Source: Gammaproteobacteria bacterium
Lineage (GTDB): Bacteria > Pseudomonadota > Gammaproteobacteria > Pseudomonadales > Litorivicinaceae
DNA: 5,445 nucleotides
Direction: 5' to 3'
NCBI GenBank assembly: GCA_002717305.1
Contig: PBDH01000004.1
Coordinates: 16,020 to 21,464, forward strand
A program made the translations under genes and the position numbers. The notes under the pieces are model-generated. The model made no database searches and had not been told where the DNA came from. It saw only the letters and a list, made by a program, of their open reading frames with translations. This document shows, piece after piece, positions 1 through 5,160 of this stretch; the stretch's first letter is position 1, and every line of letters begins with the position of its first letter.

Positions 1-659
1 ACTGTCCCATCGAAAAGCAAGTAATCGACTCTAGCAATCCGTTCTTTGAGTGCGTCGTTGAGATGCGCACAACTAGATATGATCAACGCAGAACTACCAT
101 TTGTTTGAATCTCAATTCCGCTCGTGAATCCAAGATCACCCGACTCAATGCCCAAAGAACCTTCAAGATAGAGTGGTGCTTTCCCCGGAACATTAAAGAG
201 TTCAATCGTTAGATCTGGGATCGGAGAGATAATTTGGTCAGCTTCTAGTGATTGCTGACTAACGAATGCAGGATCAAGTACAGCAAAAATATTGTTATCT
301 TCCAAAATATTTAGGACTTTTTCGGGACCGTAGAGTCGAAATTCTTGTTTTTCTCGAAGGTTGAGTAGCCCCGCAACATTATCAACATCGGCATTTGTAA
401 CGATTACCGCCTTAATCGGGGAATTTCGAGGACCTGCACCATCTGATTTCGGATGCAGCTGTGGGGTCGCGATGATCTGCTGCCTCAAATCTGGTGAAGC
501 ATTTATAACCACATAACCGTCGCGAGTTGAACCTATCGCTACGCTTGCTTGCGTTTGGGGTGGACGCTCGTTCGCCCAGACCGATTTACTTTGACCACCG
601 GCACAGTTCCACTGAGGAAGACCACCGCCTGCGGCAGAGCCGAGAACGATTAACTCCAA
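1..659 (-). CDS. pqqB: PqqB, PQQ biosynthesis metallo-beta-lactamase-fold protein (N-terminal 219 codons, C-terminus outside window)
   Basis: PqqB is a cytoplasmic PQQ-biosynthesis protein of the metallo-beta-lactamase fold, reported to act as a hydroxylase on a tyrosine-derived intermediate. Translating the minus strand from a TTG at 659 gives an N-terminus with the family signature LGSAAGGG (residues 6-13) and PQWNC (15-19), then NASPDLRQQI (53-62), TNADVDNVAGLLNLRE (88-103), NVPGK (156-160) and LLFDGT at the window edge. Full PqqB is about 300 residues, so roughly a quarter is missing. The TTG is chosen because the family begins a few residues before LGSAAGGG, no in-frame ATG or GTG lies nearby, and AAAAAAGG sits 6 bases upstream. 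Oddities: the usual CxCxxC knuckle is reduced to one Cys (C19, then G21 and S24), and the Asp-His of the metal motif reads Asp-Asn (D93, N94). It follows pqqA on the same strand. Family identity is secure; full catalytic function is less certain. Confidence 0.93.
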   Translation of the reverse strand, partial: MELIVLGSAAGGGLPQWNCAGGQSKSVWANERPPQTQASVAIGSTRDGYVVINASPDLRQQIIATPQLHPKSDGAGPRNSPIKAVIVTNADVDNVAGLLNLREKQEFRLYGPEKVLNILEDNNIFAVLDPAFVSQQSLEADQIISPIPDLTIELFNVPGKAPLYLEGSLGIESGDLGFTSGIEIQTNGSSALIISSCAHLNDALKERIARVDYLLFDGT

Positions 660-665
660 AAAACA

Positions 666-671
666 CCTTTT
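666..671 (-). promoter_or_regulatory. Ribosome binding site supporting the TTG start of pqqB
   Basis: On the minus strand AAAAGG lies 6 bases before the TTG at 659. It decides the start, because no ATG or GTG in the same frame lies close to the conserved LGSAAGGG motif. Confidence 0.6.
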
Positions 672-695
672 TTCTAAATTTCTAGACGAGATTCA

Positions 696-713
696 GAGGG
701 GCAAGCGCCCCTC
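696..713 (-). other. GC-rich stem-loop between pqqA and pqqB
   Basis: In the transcript a 7-base-pair stem, GAGGGGC paired with GCCCCTC, closes a 4-base loop (GCTT). It begins 10 bases after the pqqA stop codon and is not followed by a run of T, so it is not a standard rho-independent terminator. A hairpin here could protect the 3' end of a short abundant pqqA message or partly stop transcription, so that far more PqqA peptide is made than PqqB enzyme. Differential pqqA expression of this kind is known in PQQ producers; that it works this way here is inferred from position. Confidence 0.7.
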
Positions 714-723
714 CGAAGATTAC

Positions 724-813
724 TCAGAACAGAGGACGATCGCCTTCTGCTGGAGCATACATATTGATTTCACAACCGCATGACATTTCGATTGCTGTTG
801 GTTTTTGCCACAT
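724..813 (-). CDS. pqqA: PqqA, PQQ precursor peptide (29 residues)
   Basis: PqqA is the ribosomal peptide whose conserved glutamate and tyrosine are cross-linked by the radical SAM enzyme PqqE, with the chaperone PqqD, to form the PQQ skeleton. The minus-strand frame encodes 29 residues beginning MWQKP and ending RPLF. It carries the diagnostic E-x3-Y at E15 and Y19 within GCEINMYAPAE, the expected spacing. A length of 29 is at the upper end of the family. A strong GGAGG ribosome site lies 8 bases before the ATG, as expected for a highly expressed peptide. It lies directly upstream of pqqB, the usual order. An unusual detail is a Cys-Gly-Cys at residues 12-14, immediately before the reactive glutamate. 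It is easily missed by gene finders because of its size. Confidence 0.93.
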   Translation of the reverse strand: MWQKPTAIEMSCGCEINMYAPAEGDRPLF

Positions 814-821
814 AATTACCG

Positions 822-826
822 CCTCC
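822..826 (-). promoter_or_regulatory. Strong Shine-Dalgarno site of pqqA
   Basis: GGAGG on the minus strand, 8 bases before the pqqA ATG. It is the most complete Shine-Dalgarno match among the genes of the window and supports this very short reading frame being translated. Confidence 0.75.
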
Positions 827-846
827 AGTGGTTTTATTATCCTAGG

Positions 847-861
847 ACTGACACAGTCAGT
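847..861 (-). promoter_or_regulatory. Palindrome upstream of pqqA, possible operator or leader hairpin
   Basis: ACTGAC-ACA-GTCAGT is a perfect inverted repeat with 6-base arms around a 3-base centre, and it extends imperfectly (GGA on one side, TTCC on the other). It lies 33 bases before the pqqA start and about 30 bases downstream of a TTGACA box, so it would sit near the transcription start. It could bind a dimeric regulator or form a small hairpin in the leader. Which of the two is not visible from sequence. Confidence 0.4.
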
Positions 862-866
862 TCCCA

Positions 867-896
867 TACACTGCAAAACAAAAGACACGATGTCAA
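867..896 (-). promoter_or_regulatory. Candidate sigma-70 promoter for pqqA
   Basis: A perfect minus-35 hexamer TTGACA occupies 891-896 on the minus strand, about 80 bases before pqqA. The minus-10 is not convincing: at 17 bases spacing the hexamer is CAGTGT, and the better-looking TGTATG needs 20 bases. A weak or activator-dependent promoter is possible. The whole gap 814-1016 shows no gene and no clear terminator for the upstream binding-protein gene. Confidence 0.35.
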
Positions 897-1016
897 GCAC
901 TAATCCGCAATAAACTTGAATACCTCTGAGCTTGCTTTGATCTGGTTCCTTCGTTTCAGCAATGCACAGAGCATCATGCGGCTACACGTGGTAAGGAAAC
1001 AATCACTGCGCAAGCA

Positions 1017-2204
1017 TTATCTTAGTTTGCAACGCGATTCGGGCTCATCCAATCCAAGCGTATCAACATAATGTTTGGGGTGTAGAAATTTGGGCATCGG
1101 AGCCACAGCAACTACAGCGTCACCTGTCGCAAGCAGAATTGGTTGTCGCAGTTGGTTATTCCATCTCCTGATCGAGCCCCGTGTTCCCTTGTAGAGGTCA
1201 ACCTGGGTATCCGGGTGCGCCAGAATCTTTCTCGGATCCAGTGTCTCTGAAATCGCATCGATAGTTCCAAGGCTATTTGTTATCAGTTTAACAGCGCTCC
1301 AGGCGGCGAATTCTTCGTCACTCATTGCTTCGCTAGCAGGTAATGAGTTCTCTTGGTCAAAGGACTGGTATCGCTCGTTCAGCTGAGGTGCCCCATAACG
1401 CTCGAGCGTCCGGTGCCAGCCGGCTGGAGTAAGCCCGACGTCTCCAACCACGGGACGCGCTCGTCTAGTACTGTATTGGATATACCGACCAAAATCTTTG
1501 GAGCTATCAATGACCGCGACAACATCGTAGGATGCGTCCCCAGTGAGGAATTCGGGTTTATTTTTATCGCGATCATCGGGATGATGGGATAGTGTAAATT
1601 CCCGGAAGTCTGAAATATTAGCCCCGAATTTTTTCAGACTTCGCTCGAGAATCTGGGTTCTAAGTCTATCCTTATCCGTCGGTCCGTGCACGACAAGTAC
1701 TTTTCGCCAGCCACGATAGATCAGGAATTGGCCGAGAGCGTCGAAATACATGCGCTCTGATGGGATCGTGTGATACAGCGAAGGCAAACACAGCGTATCA
1801 CGGAGATCAATGTCCGGATGTCGCACGTTAACTGTCGTTTGTCCCCTCTCATCGAGGAGCTTTGCAGTTTCAATGAACTCGGGTTTTGGCAGGTCCAATA
1901 TGATTAATGCGTTGCTGTGAATTGCCTTCAGTTGATCCTTGAGCGACCGTTTTGCGTCTATATCAACCACTTGCAATTCTGGAACGATACCGAACGCTTC
2001 GAAGCTCGTCTTCGATTCGAATAATGCGAGTTCAACAGCACGTCTTACAGGGCGCTCTACTCGAGTCTGGATACCAGCGAAGCTTCGGCCTCGATTAGAT
2101 TCCTCTGCATTCGATGCGGTTACGATCGCAAGATGGAAGCTGGCCGCTAATGCATGGTTCATCAGTGAGGTCGCGATAATGAGGAGAAGAATCCAAGATC
2201 TCAT
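1017..2204 (-). CDS. Periplasmic ABC-type binding protein, PQQ-dependent alcohol dehydrogenase system family
   Basis: This 395-residue protein resembles periplasmic binding proteins of the branched-chain amino acid receptor type, specifically the subgroup described as the substrate-binding component found with PQQ-dependent alcohol dehydrogenase systems. Residues 1-20 form a signal peptide (charged start, LLLIIA core, cleavage likely after ALA). Recognisable family segments are LYHTIPSE (143-150), the YRGWRKVLVVHGP strand (163-175), YDVVAVID (226-233), GLTPAGWHR (257-265), LRQPILL (352-358) and the C-terminal DTLGLDEPESRC (381-392). Two cysteines, C139 and C392, may form a disulphide. The ATG overlaps the stop of the beta-propeller gene in an ATGA junction, with AAAGG 7 bases upstream, so the two genes are probably translationally coupled. 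The matching ATPase and permease are not in this window. The ligand is unknown. Family assignment rests on recalled motifs. Confidence 0.85.
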   Translation of the reverse strand: MRSWILLLIIATSLMNHALAASFHLAIVTASNAEESNRGRSFAGIQTRVERPVRRAVELALFESKTSFEAFGIVPELQVVDIDAKRSLKDQLKAIHSNALIILDLPKPEFIETAKLLDERGQTTVNVRHPDIDLRDTLCLPSLYHTIPSERMYFDALGQFLIYRGWRKVLVVHGPTDKDRLRTQILERSLKKFGANISDFREFTLSHHPDDRDKNKPEFLTGDASYDVVAVIDSSKDFGRYIQYSTRRARPVVGDVGLTPAGWHRTLERYGAPQLNERYQSFDQENSLPASEAMSDEEFAAWSAVKLITNSLGTIDAISETLDPRKILAHPDTQVDLYKGTRGSIRRWNNQLRQPILLATGDAVVAVAPMPKFLHPKHYVDTLGLDEPESRCKLR

Positions 2205-3190
2205 TCGAATACCTTTATCGAGTGTGGGATCAATCCTGCTCGTTTGGTCAGGTATGGTCGCTTGGTCTGAAGGTCGATCAGGGTAAAGTCATCAGAAAGT
2301 CCATTGAGAACGATAAGTGTTTGTTTATCGGGGGACAGGCCGAGGCCCCAAGCACGTCTTCCTACCAAAATATATTTGGTGATCTGTCGCGTAGTGATAT
2401 CGACGATGGCTATGTGATTGGCGCTACCGAGCGCGATATATGCCTCGTTTGCTAAATCGTTGAACGCAATATCGACTGGCGTCATCTGCTCTGGTCGAAA
2501 GCCTTTCGGGGCAAAGATGACCTCATCCCGCTTAGCGTGTGTTTCGATATCGAAGATCTCGACTCGACTACCCATTTCGGATGAGACCCAGAGTTCTTTC
2601 TTGAAGAGAGTAATCCGACGCGGGCGGAGGTTTGTTTTGATAACTCCTTGTTGTTCATAGGTCGACCCGTCGAATACATGCACAAGGCCTGCGTTTTCGG
2701 AAGCAACAAAAAGCGTTTTGCCATCATCAGTGATAGCGATACCATCAGGCTCGAGTCCCGTCGGTAACTCAGCAATCAGTTGACCCGAAGATAGATCAAA
2801 GGCCGAGGCCCGCGCAGCTCCTTCGTTGGTCACAAAGAGTCTGCTAGACGCGTTGTGAATTGCGATATTCATAGCCCCTCGTACAGGACTAATCTCTGAC
2901 TCGATTGTGCGCGTGGCTCGATTATATGTGATCACTTTGTGGTCGTCGGAACAGGCGATTATGACGTGAGAGTCGACTAGGCCACGGACCATGCCTCGGG
3001 GTCGGTTGCATATAGGAACTACGTGGTTGGTCCTGCCGTCTTCATCGACATGTATTACATCACCCGACCGCTCATTCGTAACGAGAGCCTCGAACGCCAC
3101 TGCTCTAGGTCCACCAATTGAAATGATAATCAGAACCAAAAATACGATGATTTTTCGGTTGAAGTTAACCCTGTAAAGATGCTTTTCCAA
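2201..3190 (-). CDS. Secreted YVTN-type beta-propeller protein associated with PQQ-dependent catabolism
   Basis: The 329-residue product is a repeat protein of the seven-bladed YVTN/lactonase-like type; the closest described group is the beta-propeller family linked to PQQ-dependent catabolism, whose function is unknown. A hydrophobic segment at 14-25 (IVFLVLIIISIG) with upstream basic residues forms a signal peptide, cleaved near residue 32. Blade-like repeats with the pattern x-P-x-G/R-(I/M) and (L/I)-(F/Y/W)-V are seen at 63-67 (RPRGM), 118-121 (LFVT), 147-163 (EPDGIAI then TLFVAS), 189-203, 250-265 and 277-306 (GRRAWGLGLSPD, then TLIVLN and LIDL). It lacks heme motifs and shows no recognisable catalytic residues. 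The start is a TTG with AGGG 6 bases upstream; no ATG or GTG precedes the signal peptide in frame. It overlaps the binding-protein gene by 4 bases and is the first gene of the leftward operon in this window. Confidence 0.85.
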   Translation of the reverse strand: MEKHLYRVNFNRKIIVFLVLIIISIGGPRAVAFEALVTNERSGDVIHVDEDGRTNHVVPICNRPRGMVRGLVDSHVIIACSDDHKVITYNRATRTIESEISPVRGAMNIAIHNASSRLFVTNEGAARASAFDLSSGQLIAELPTGLEPDGIAITDDGKTLFVASENAGLVHVFDGSTYEQQGVIKTNLRPRRITLFKKELWVSSEMGSRVEIFDIETHAKRDEVIFAPKGFRPEQMTPVDIAFNDLANEAYIALGSANHIAIVDITTRQITKYILVGRRAWGLGLSPDKQTLIVLNGLSDDFTLIDLQTKRPYLTKRAGLIPHSIKVFE

Positions 3191-3270
3191 ATTATTCCCT
3201 GTCTTGTCTAATCCGGGTTCGCGTTTTGGTCATACCGAAATGCTCCGTCAGCCAGTTAGTATCCGGCATT

Positions 3271-3281
3271 ACGTTTTCCAC
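3271..3281 (+). repeat. Direct repeat copy 1, ACGTTTTCCAC
   Basis: Exact 11-base match to 3469-3479 in the same orientation, 198 bases apart within the divergent promoter region. It could be one of a pair of regulator sites; chance recurrence cannot be excluded. Confidence 0.35.
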
Positions 3282-3412
3282 CGTATTGGTGGGTTATTAC
3301 TTCTGCATTGTTCACGGGTCGTAAACCCAGAGATTGTGTTATTCGTTAACCGGTCTCAGATTATTTACCGTATTTGGCGACATATCTGTAAGCAAGACAA
3401 ATTATGATCTTG

Positions 3413-3431
3413 ATAAACGAAGATCGTTTAT
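3413..3431. promoter_or_regulatory. 19-base palindrome, candidate operator in the divergent region
   Basis: ATAAACGA-AGA-TCGTTTAT is a perfect inverted repeat with 8-base arms and a 3-base centre, the size and symmetry expected of a site for a dimeric helix-turn-helix regulator. It lies just upstream of a possible leftward minus-10 (CATAAT at 3401-3406 on the minus strand) and about 100 bases upstream of the rightward dehydrogenase start, so one bound regulator could affect both operons. No T-run follows, which argues against a terminator. Confidence 0.5.
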
Positions 3432-3468
3432 GTTATCACATTGGTCTGCGTAGGGATTGCGTAGTATC

Positions 3469-3479
3469 ACGTTTTCCAC
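3469..3479 (+). repeat. Direct repeat copy 2, ACGTTTTCCAC
   Basis: Second exact copy of the 11-base word at 3271-3281. This copy ends about 30 bases before the TATAAT box of the rightward gene, a position suited to an activator site. Confidence 0.35.
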
Positions 3480-3509
3480 AGGCCCTAGGTTGTGAGCGTG
3501 ATTATTTAT

Positions 3510-3515
3510 TATAAT
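3510..3515 (+). promoter_or_regulatory. TATAAT box before the dehydrogenase gene
   Basis: A perfect minus-10 hexamer, but without a good minus-35 at 16-18 bases (17-base spacing gives AGGTTG). Transcription starting about 7 bases downstream would begin inside the GAGGAG ribosome site, leaving a leader of only some 13 bases. It may be a real activator-dependent promoter or just the A/T-rich context of the ribosome site. Confidence 0.3.
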
Positions 3516-3519
3516 AAAT

Positions 3520-3525
3520 GAGGAG
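3520..3525 (+). promoter_or_regulatory. Ribosome binding site of the dehydrogenase gene
   Basis: GAGGAG lies 9 bases before the ATG at 3535. It fixes that ATG, which is also followed directly by a good signal peptide. Confidence 0.65.
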
Positions 3526-3534
3526 AATTTCGTA

Positions 3535-4779
3535 ATGAAACTCAAAAAAATTGCAGCTTCGATTGCAGCGATGGCATTCGCTGCGGGCGTAGTGGCAAAA
3601 GAGAATGACGTAGGCATTTTTGGTACGTCCGGAAAAGGGATGGGAGACCATACCTTTATCCAGCAGGATGGAGCTAAGGCGGATAACATCCGTGCAATCT
3701 TGAAGAATGTTAAAATGCCTGCCGGCTTCAAGATAGACCTGTATGCGATTGTACCGGACGCGCGTGACATGACGATGGCACCGCAGGGGACAGTACTTTT
3801 CGTAGGTACTCGGAAGGACAAGGTCTGGGTCGTATCTGACCGTGATCGCGACGGTGTCGCCGATGAAGTGAAGGACTTTGCTCCCTCGCTCGAGTTTGAT
3901 GTTCCAAATGGTGTCCAGTTCTCGAAGGATGGATTCCTTTACGTAGCAGAGCGGAACCATGTTCGAGTATTCCCAGCAGCTGAGTTCTTCTTCGAAGGGC
4001 CAGATGTTGTTGCGGTTGACGTTGTACCGAAGGGCGAGCTTATCCCTGAGGGCGAAGAGAGCTATAACCACACTGCACGAGTGGTCGATATTGGGCCTGA
4101 CAATAAGCTCTATATTTCCCTCGGTCAGCCTTACAATGTGGCACCGCCTGAGAAGCTTGATCTCTACAAGAAGACAGGTATTGGCGGCATCATCCGCATG
4201 GACCGTGATGGAAAGAACCGTGAGGTTTATACCTATGGCGTTCGTAACTCTGTCGGTCAGGACTTCCATCCTAAAACCGGTGAGTTGTGGTGGACTGATA
4301 ACCAAGTCGACGGTATGGGCGACGACATCCCGCCAGGCGAGTTGAATCGTCAAACTAAGGCTGGTCAGCACTTTGGCCACCCATGGTTCGGTGGTGGTAA
4401 GACTCGTACTAATGAGTATGCCAAGGAGACTCCGCCAGCAGGTATTGTGCATCCAGCGGTTTCGACAACGGCGCACTGTGCGGACTTAGGAATGGCATTC
4501 TACAGCGGAGATCAATTCCCTGCGAAGTATAAGAACGCTATTTTCTCAGCGCAGCACGGTTCCTGGAACAGAACTGAGCCTTGTGGCGCACGGGTCATGG
4601 TGACTTTCATCGACAAAGATGGGAAAGCCAAGATGGAGCCATTTGCTGAGGGCTGGATGAACGCAAACAAAGAGTATGACGGTCGTCCGATGTCGATCAC
4701 GATGTTGAAAGACGGTTCGATGCTCGTCTCTGATGATTATGCCGGAGCGATCTATAAGATCTCATACGTCGGTAGTTAA
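3535..4779 (+). CDS. Periplasmic PQQ-dependent dehydrogenase, glucose/sorbosone dehydrogenase family
   Basis: This 414-residue secreted beta-propeller belongs to the family of soluble PQQ-dependent glucose dehydrogenase and sorbosone dehydrogenase, which oxidise sugars or aldehydes in the periplasm using PQQ and calcium. Residues 1-21 form a signal peptide ending VVA. Visible motifs: MPAGFKIDLYA (61-71) at the first blade; a calcium-loop-like DRDRDG with D110 and E111 (102-111); YNHTARVVDIGPDNKLYISLGQ region (177-198), where H179 matches the catalytic-base histidine of the glucose enzyme; GVRNSVGQDFHPKTGELWWTD (235-255), where R237 and N238 match PQQ-contacting residues; HGSWNR (341-346); and the end signature GRPMSITMLKDGS then LLVSDD-like LVSDDYAGAIYKI (383-409). 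C315 and C350 may form a disulphide. It has no CxxCH heme motif, so electrons need a separate acceptor, and a cytochrome c gene follows. The substrate cannot be read from sequence. Residue equivalences are from family knowledge, not an alignment. Confidence 0.88.
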   Translation: MKLKKIAASIAAMAFAAGVVAKENDVGIFGTSGKGMGDHTFIQQDGAKADNIRAILKNVKMPAGFKIDLYAIVPDARDMTMAPQGTVLFVGTRKDKVWVVSDRDRDGVADEVKDFAPSLEFDVPNGVQFSKDGFLYVAERNHVRVFPAAEFFFEGPDVVAVDVVPKGELIPEGEESYNHTARVVDIGPDNKLYISLGQPYNVAPPEKLDLYKKTGIGGIIRMDRDGKNREVYTYGVRNSVGQDFHPKTGELWWTDNQVDGMGDDIPPGELNRQTKAGQHFGHPWFGGGKTRTNEYAKETPPAGIVHPAVSTTAHCADLGMAFYSGDQFPAKYKNAIFSAQHGSWNRTEPCGARVMVTFIDKDGKAKMEPFAEGWMNANKEYDGRPMSITMLKDGSMLVSDDYAGAIYKISYVGS

Positions 4780-4788
4780 TCACGTCAG

Positions 4789-4817
4789 AAAAACCCCGGC
4801 GTAGGCCGGGGTTTTTT
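4789..4817 (+). terminator. Rho-independent terminator after the dehydrogenase gene
   Basis: CCCCGGC-GTAG-GCCGGGG makes a 7-base-pair GC stem with a 4-base loop, extended by 5 A-T pairs and ending in six T residues. The A-tract on the other side would also allow it to work on the opposite strand. It starts 9 bases after the dehydrogenase stop codon and ends only a few bases before the cytochrome c gene. Confidence 0.95.
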
Positions 4818-4839
4818 ATTCGTGGAGAATAAAACACTT

Positions 4840-5160
4840 GTGAATAGATTGATCGTTTTTTGCCTGAGCCTATGCTTAAGTTCTGTATTAGTTGCGGCTG
4901 ATCTGGCGAACGGCAAGGCGCTCTCCGCTCAGTGCTCTGCCTGTCATGGGAAGGATGGGTTATCGAGAGATCCTGAGGCTCCTAATCTCGCCGGTTTGAG
5001 TGCCCTGTATATTGAAAAATCCCTAGTCGATTATCAAAAAGGCGCGCGCCACGATCGGCGGATGAGTCTGATAGCGCAGGGGCTTAAAAAGCCACAGATT
5101 AAAGATCTTGCTGCTTGGTATGCAGCGTTTGAACTGACCGCAAAGGTCCCAGACATTTGA
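4840..5160 (+). CDS. Small periplasmic mono-heme cytochrome c, class I
   Basis: The 106-residue product has a signal peptide (residues 1-20, LIVFCLSLCLSSVLVAA) followed by a cytochrome c553/c4-like domain. The heme motif CSACHG gives C32 and C35 for covalent heme and H36 as an axial ligand; M75 in RRMSLIAQGL is the likely second ligand, followed by the C-terminal helix QIKDLAAWYAAF. It is the obvious candidate electron acceptor for the heme-less PQQ dehydrogenase upstream, though this is inferred from proximity. The GTG at 4840 is preferred because GGAG lies 12 bases upstream (4824-4827) and the signal peptide starts cleanly. A GTG at 4822 in the same frame would add 6 residues but sits directly after the terminator T-run with no ribosome site. 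The strong terminator upstream means it is probably expressed by read-through or a separate promoter. The next gene overlaps its stop codon. Confidence 0.9.
   Translation: MNRLIVFCLSLCLSSVLVAADLANGKALSAQCSACHGKDGLSRDPEAPNLAGLSALYIEKSLVDYQKGARHDRRMSLIAQGLKKPQIKDLAAWYAAFELTAKVPDI

Larger units (their letters stand above)
3191..3534. promoter_or_regulatory. Divergent intergenic regulatory region (344 bases, no gene)
   Basis: No credible coding sequence lies here. The stretch is richer in A and T than its flanks and separates the leftward beta-propeller gene from the rightward dehydrogenase gene, so it must hold promoters for both. It contains a 19-base palindrome (3413-3431), two copies of an 11-base word (3271-3281 and 3469-3479), a small inverted repeat CCACC-GTATT-GGTGG (3278-3292) and a perfect TATAAT (3510-3515). 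A CATAAT read leftward at 3401-3406 is a possible minus-10 for the beta-propeller operon, but no good minus-35 accompanies it. Confidence 0.6.

Noticed and set aside
961..1016. Possible terminator after the binding-protein gene
   Set aside because: Only a very short ATGC/GCAT pairing is present, with no GC-rich stem and no T-run.
1939..2286. Plus-strand frame of 115 codons across the beta-propeller and binding-protein junction
   Set aside because: Antisense to two recognised coupled genes and without family features.
2482..2775. Minus-strand frame of 97 codons inside the beta-propeller gene
   Set aside because: Same strand but a different frame within a gene with clear blade repeats; a shadow frame.
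3204..3407. 67-codon plus-strand frame inside the divergent region
   Set aside because: TTG start with no ribosome site, no recognisable motif, and it lies in an apparent regulatory region.
3402..3821. Minus-strand open frame of 139 codons overlapping the dehydrogenase start
   Set aside because: Mostly antisense to the signal peptide and first blade of the dehydrogenase; low-complexity product with no family features.
3502..4476. Long minus-strand open frame (324 codons) opposite the dehydrogenase gene
   Set aside because: It lies antisense to a clearly recognised PQQ dehydrogenase, has no ribosome site or recognisable motif, and its composition is what codon bias on the other strand produces.
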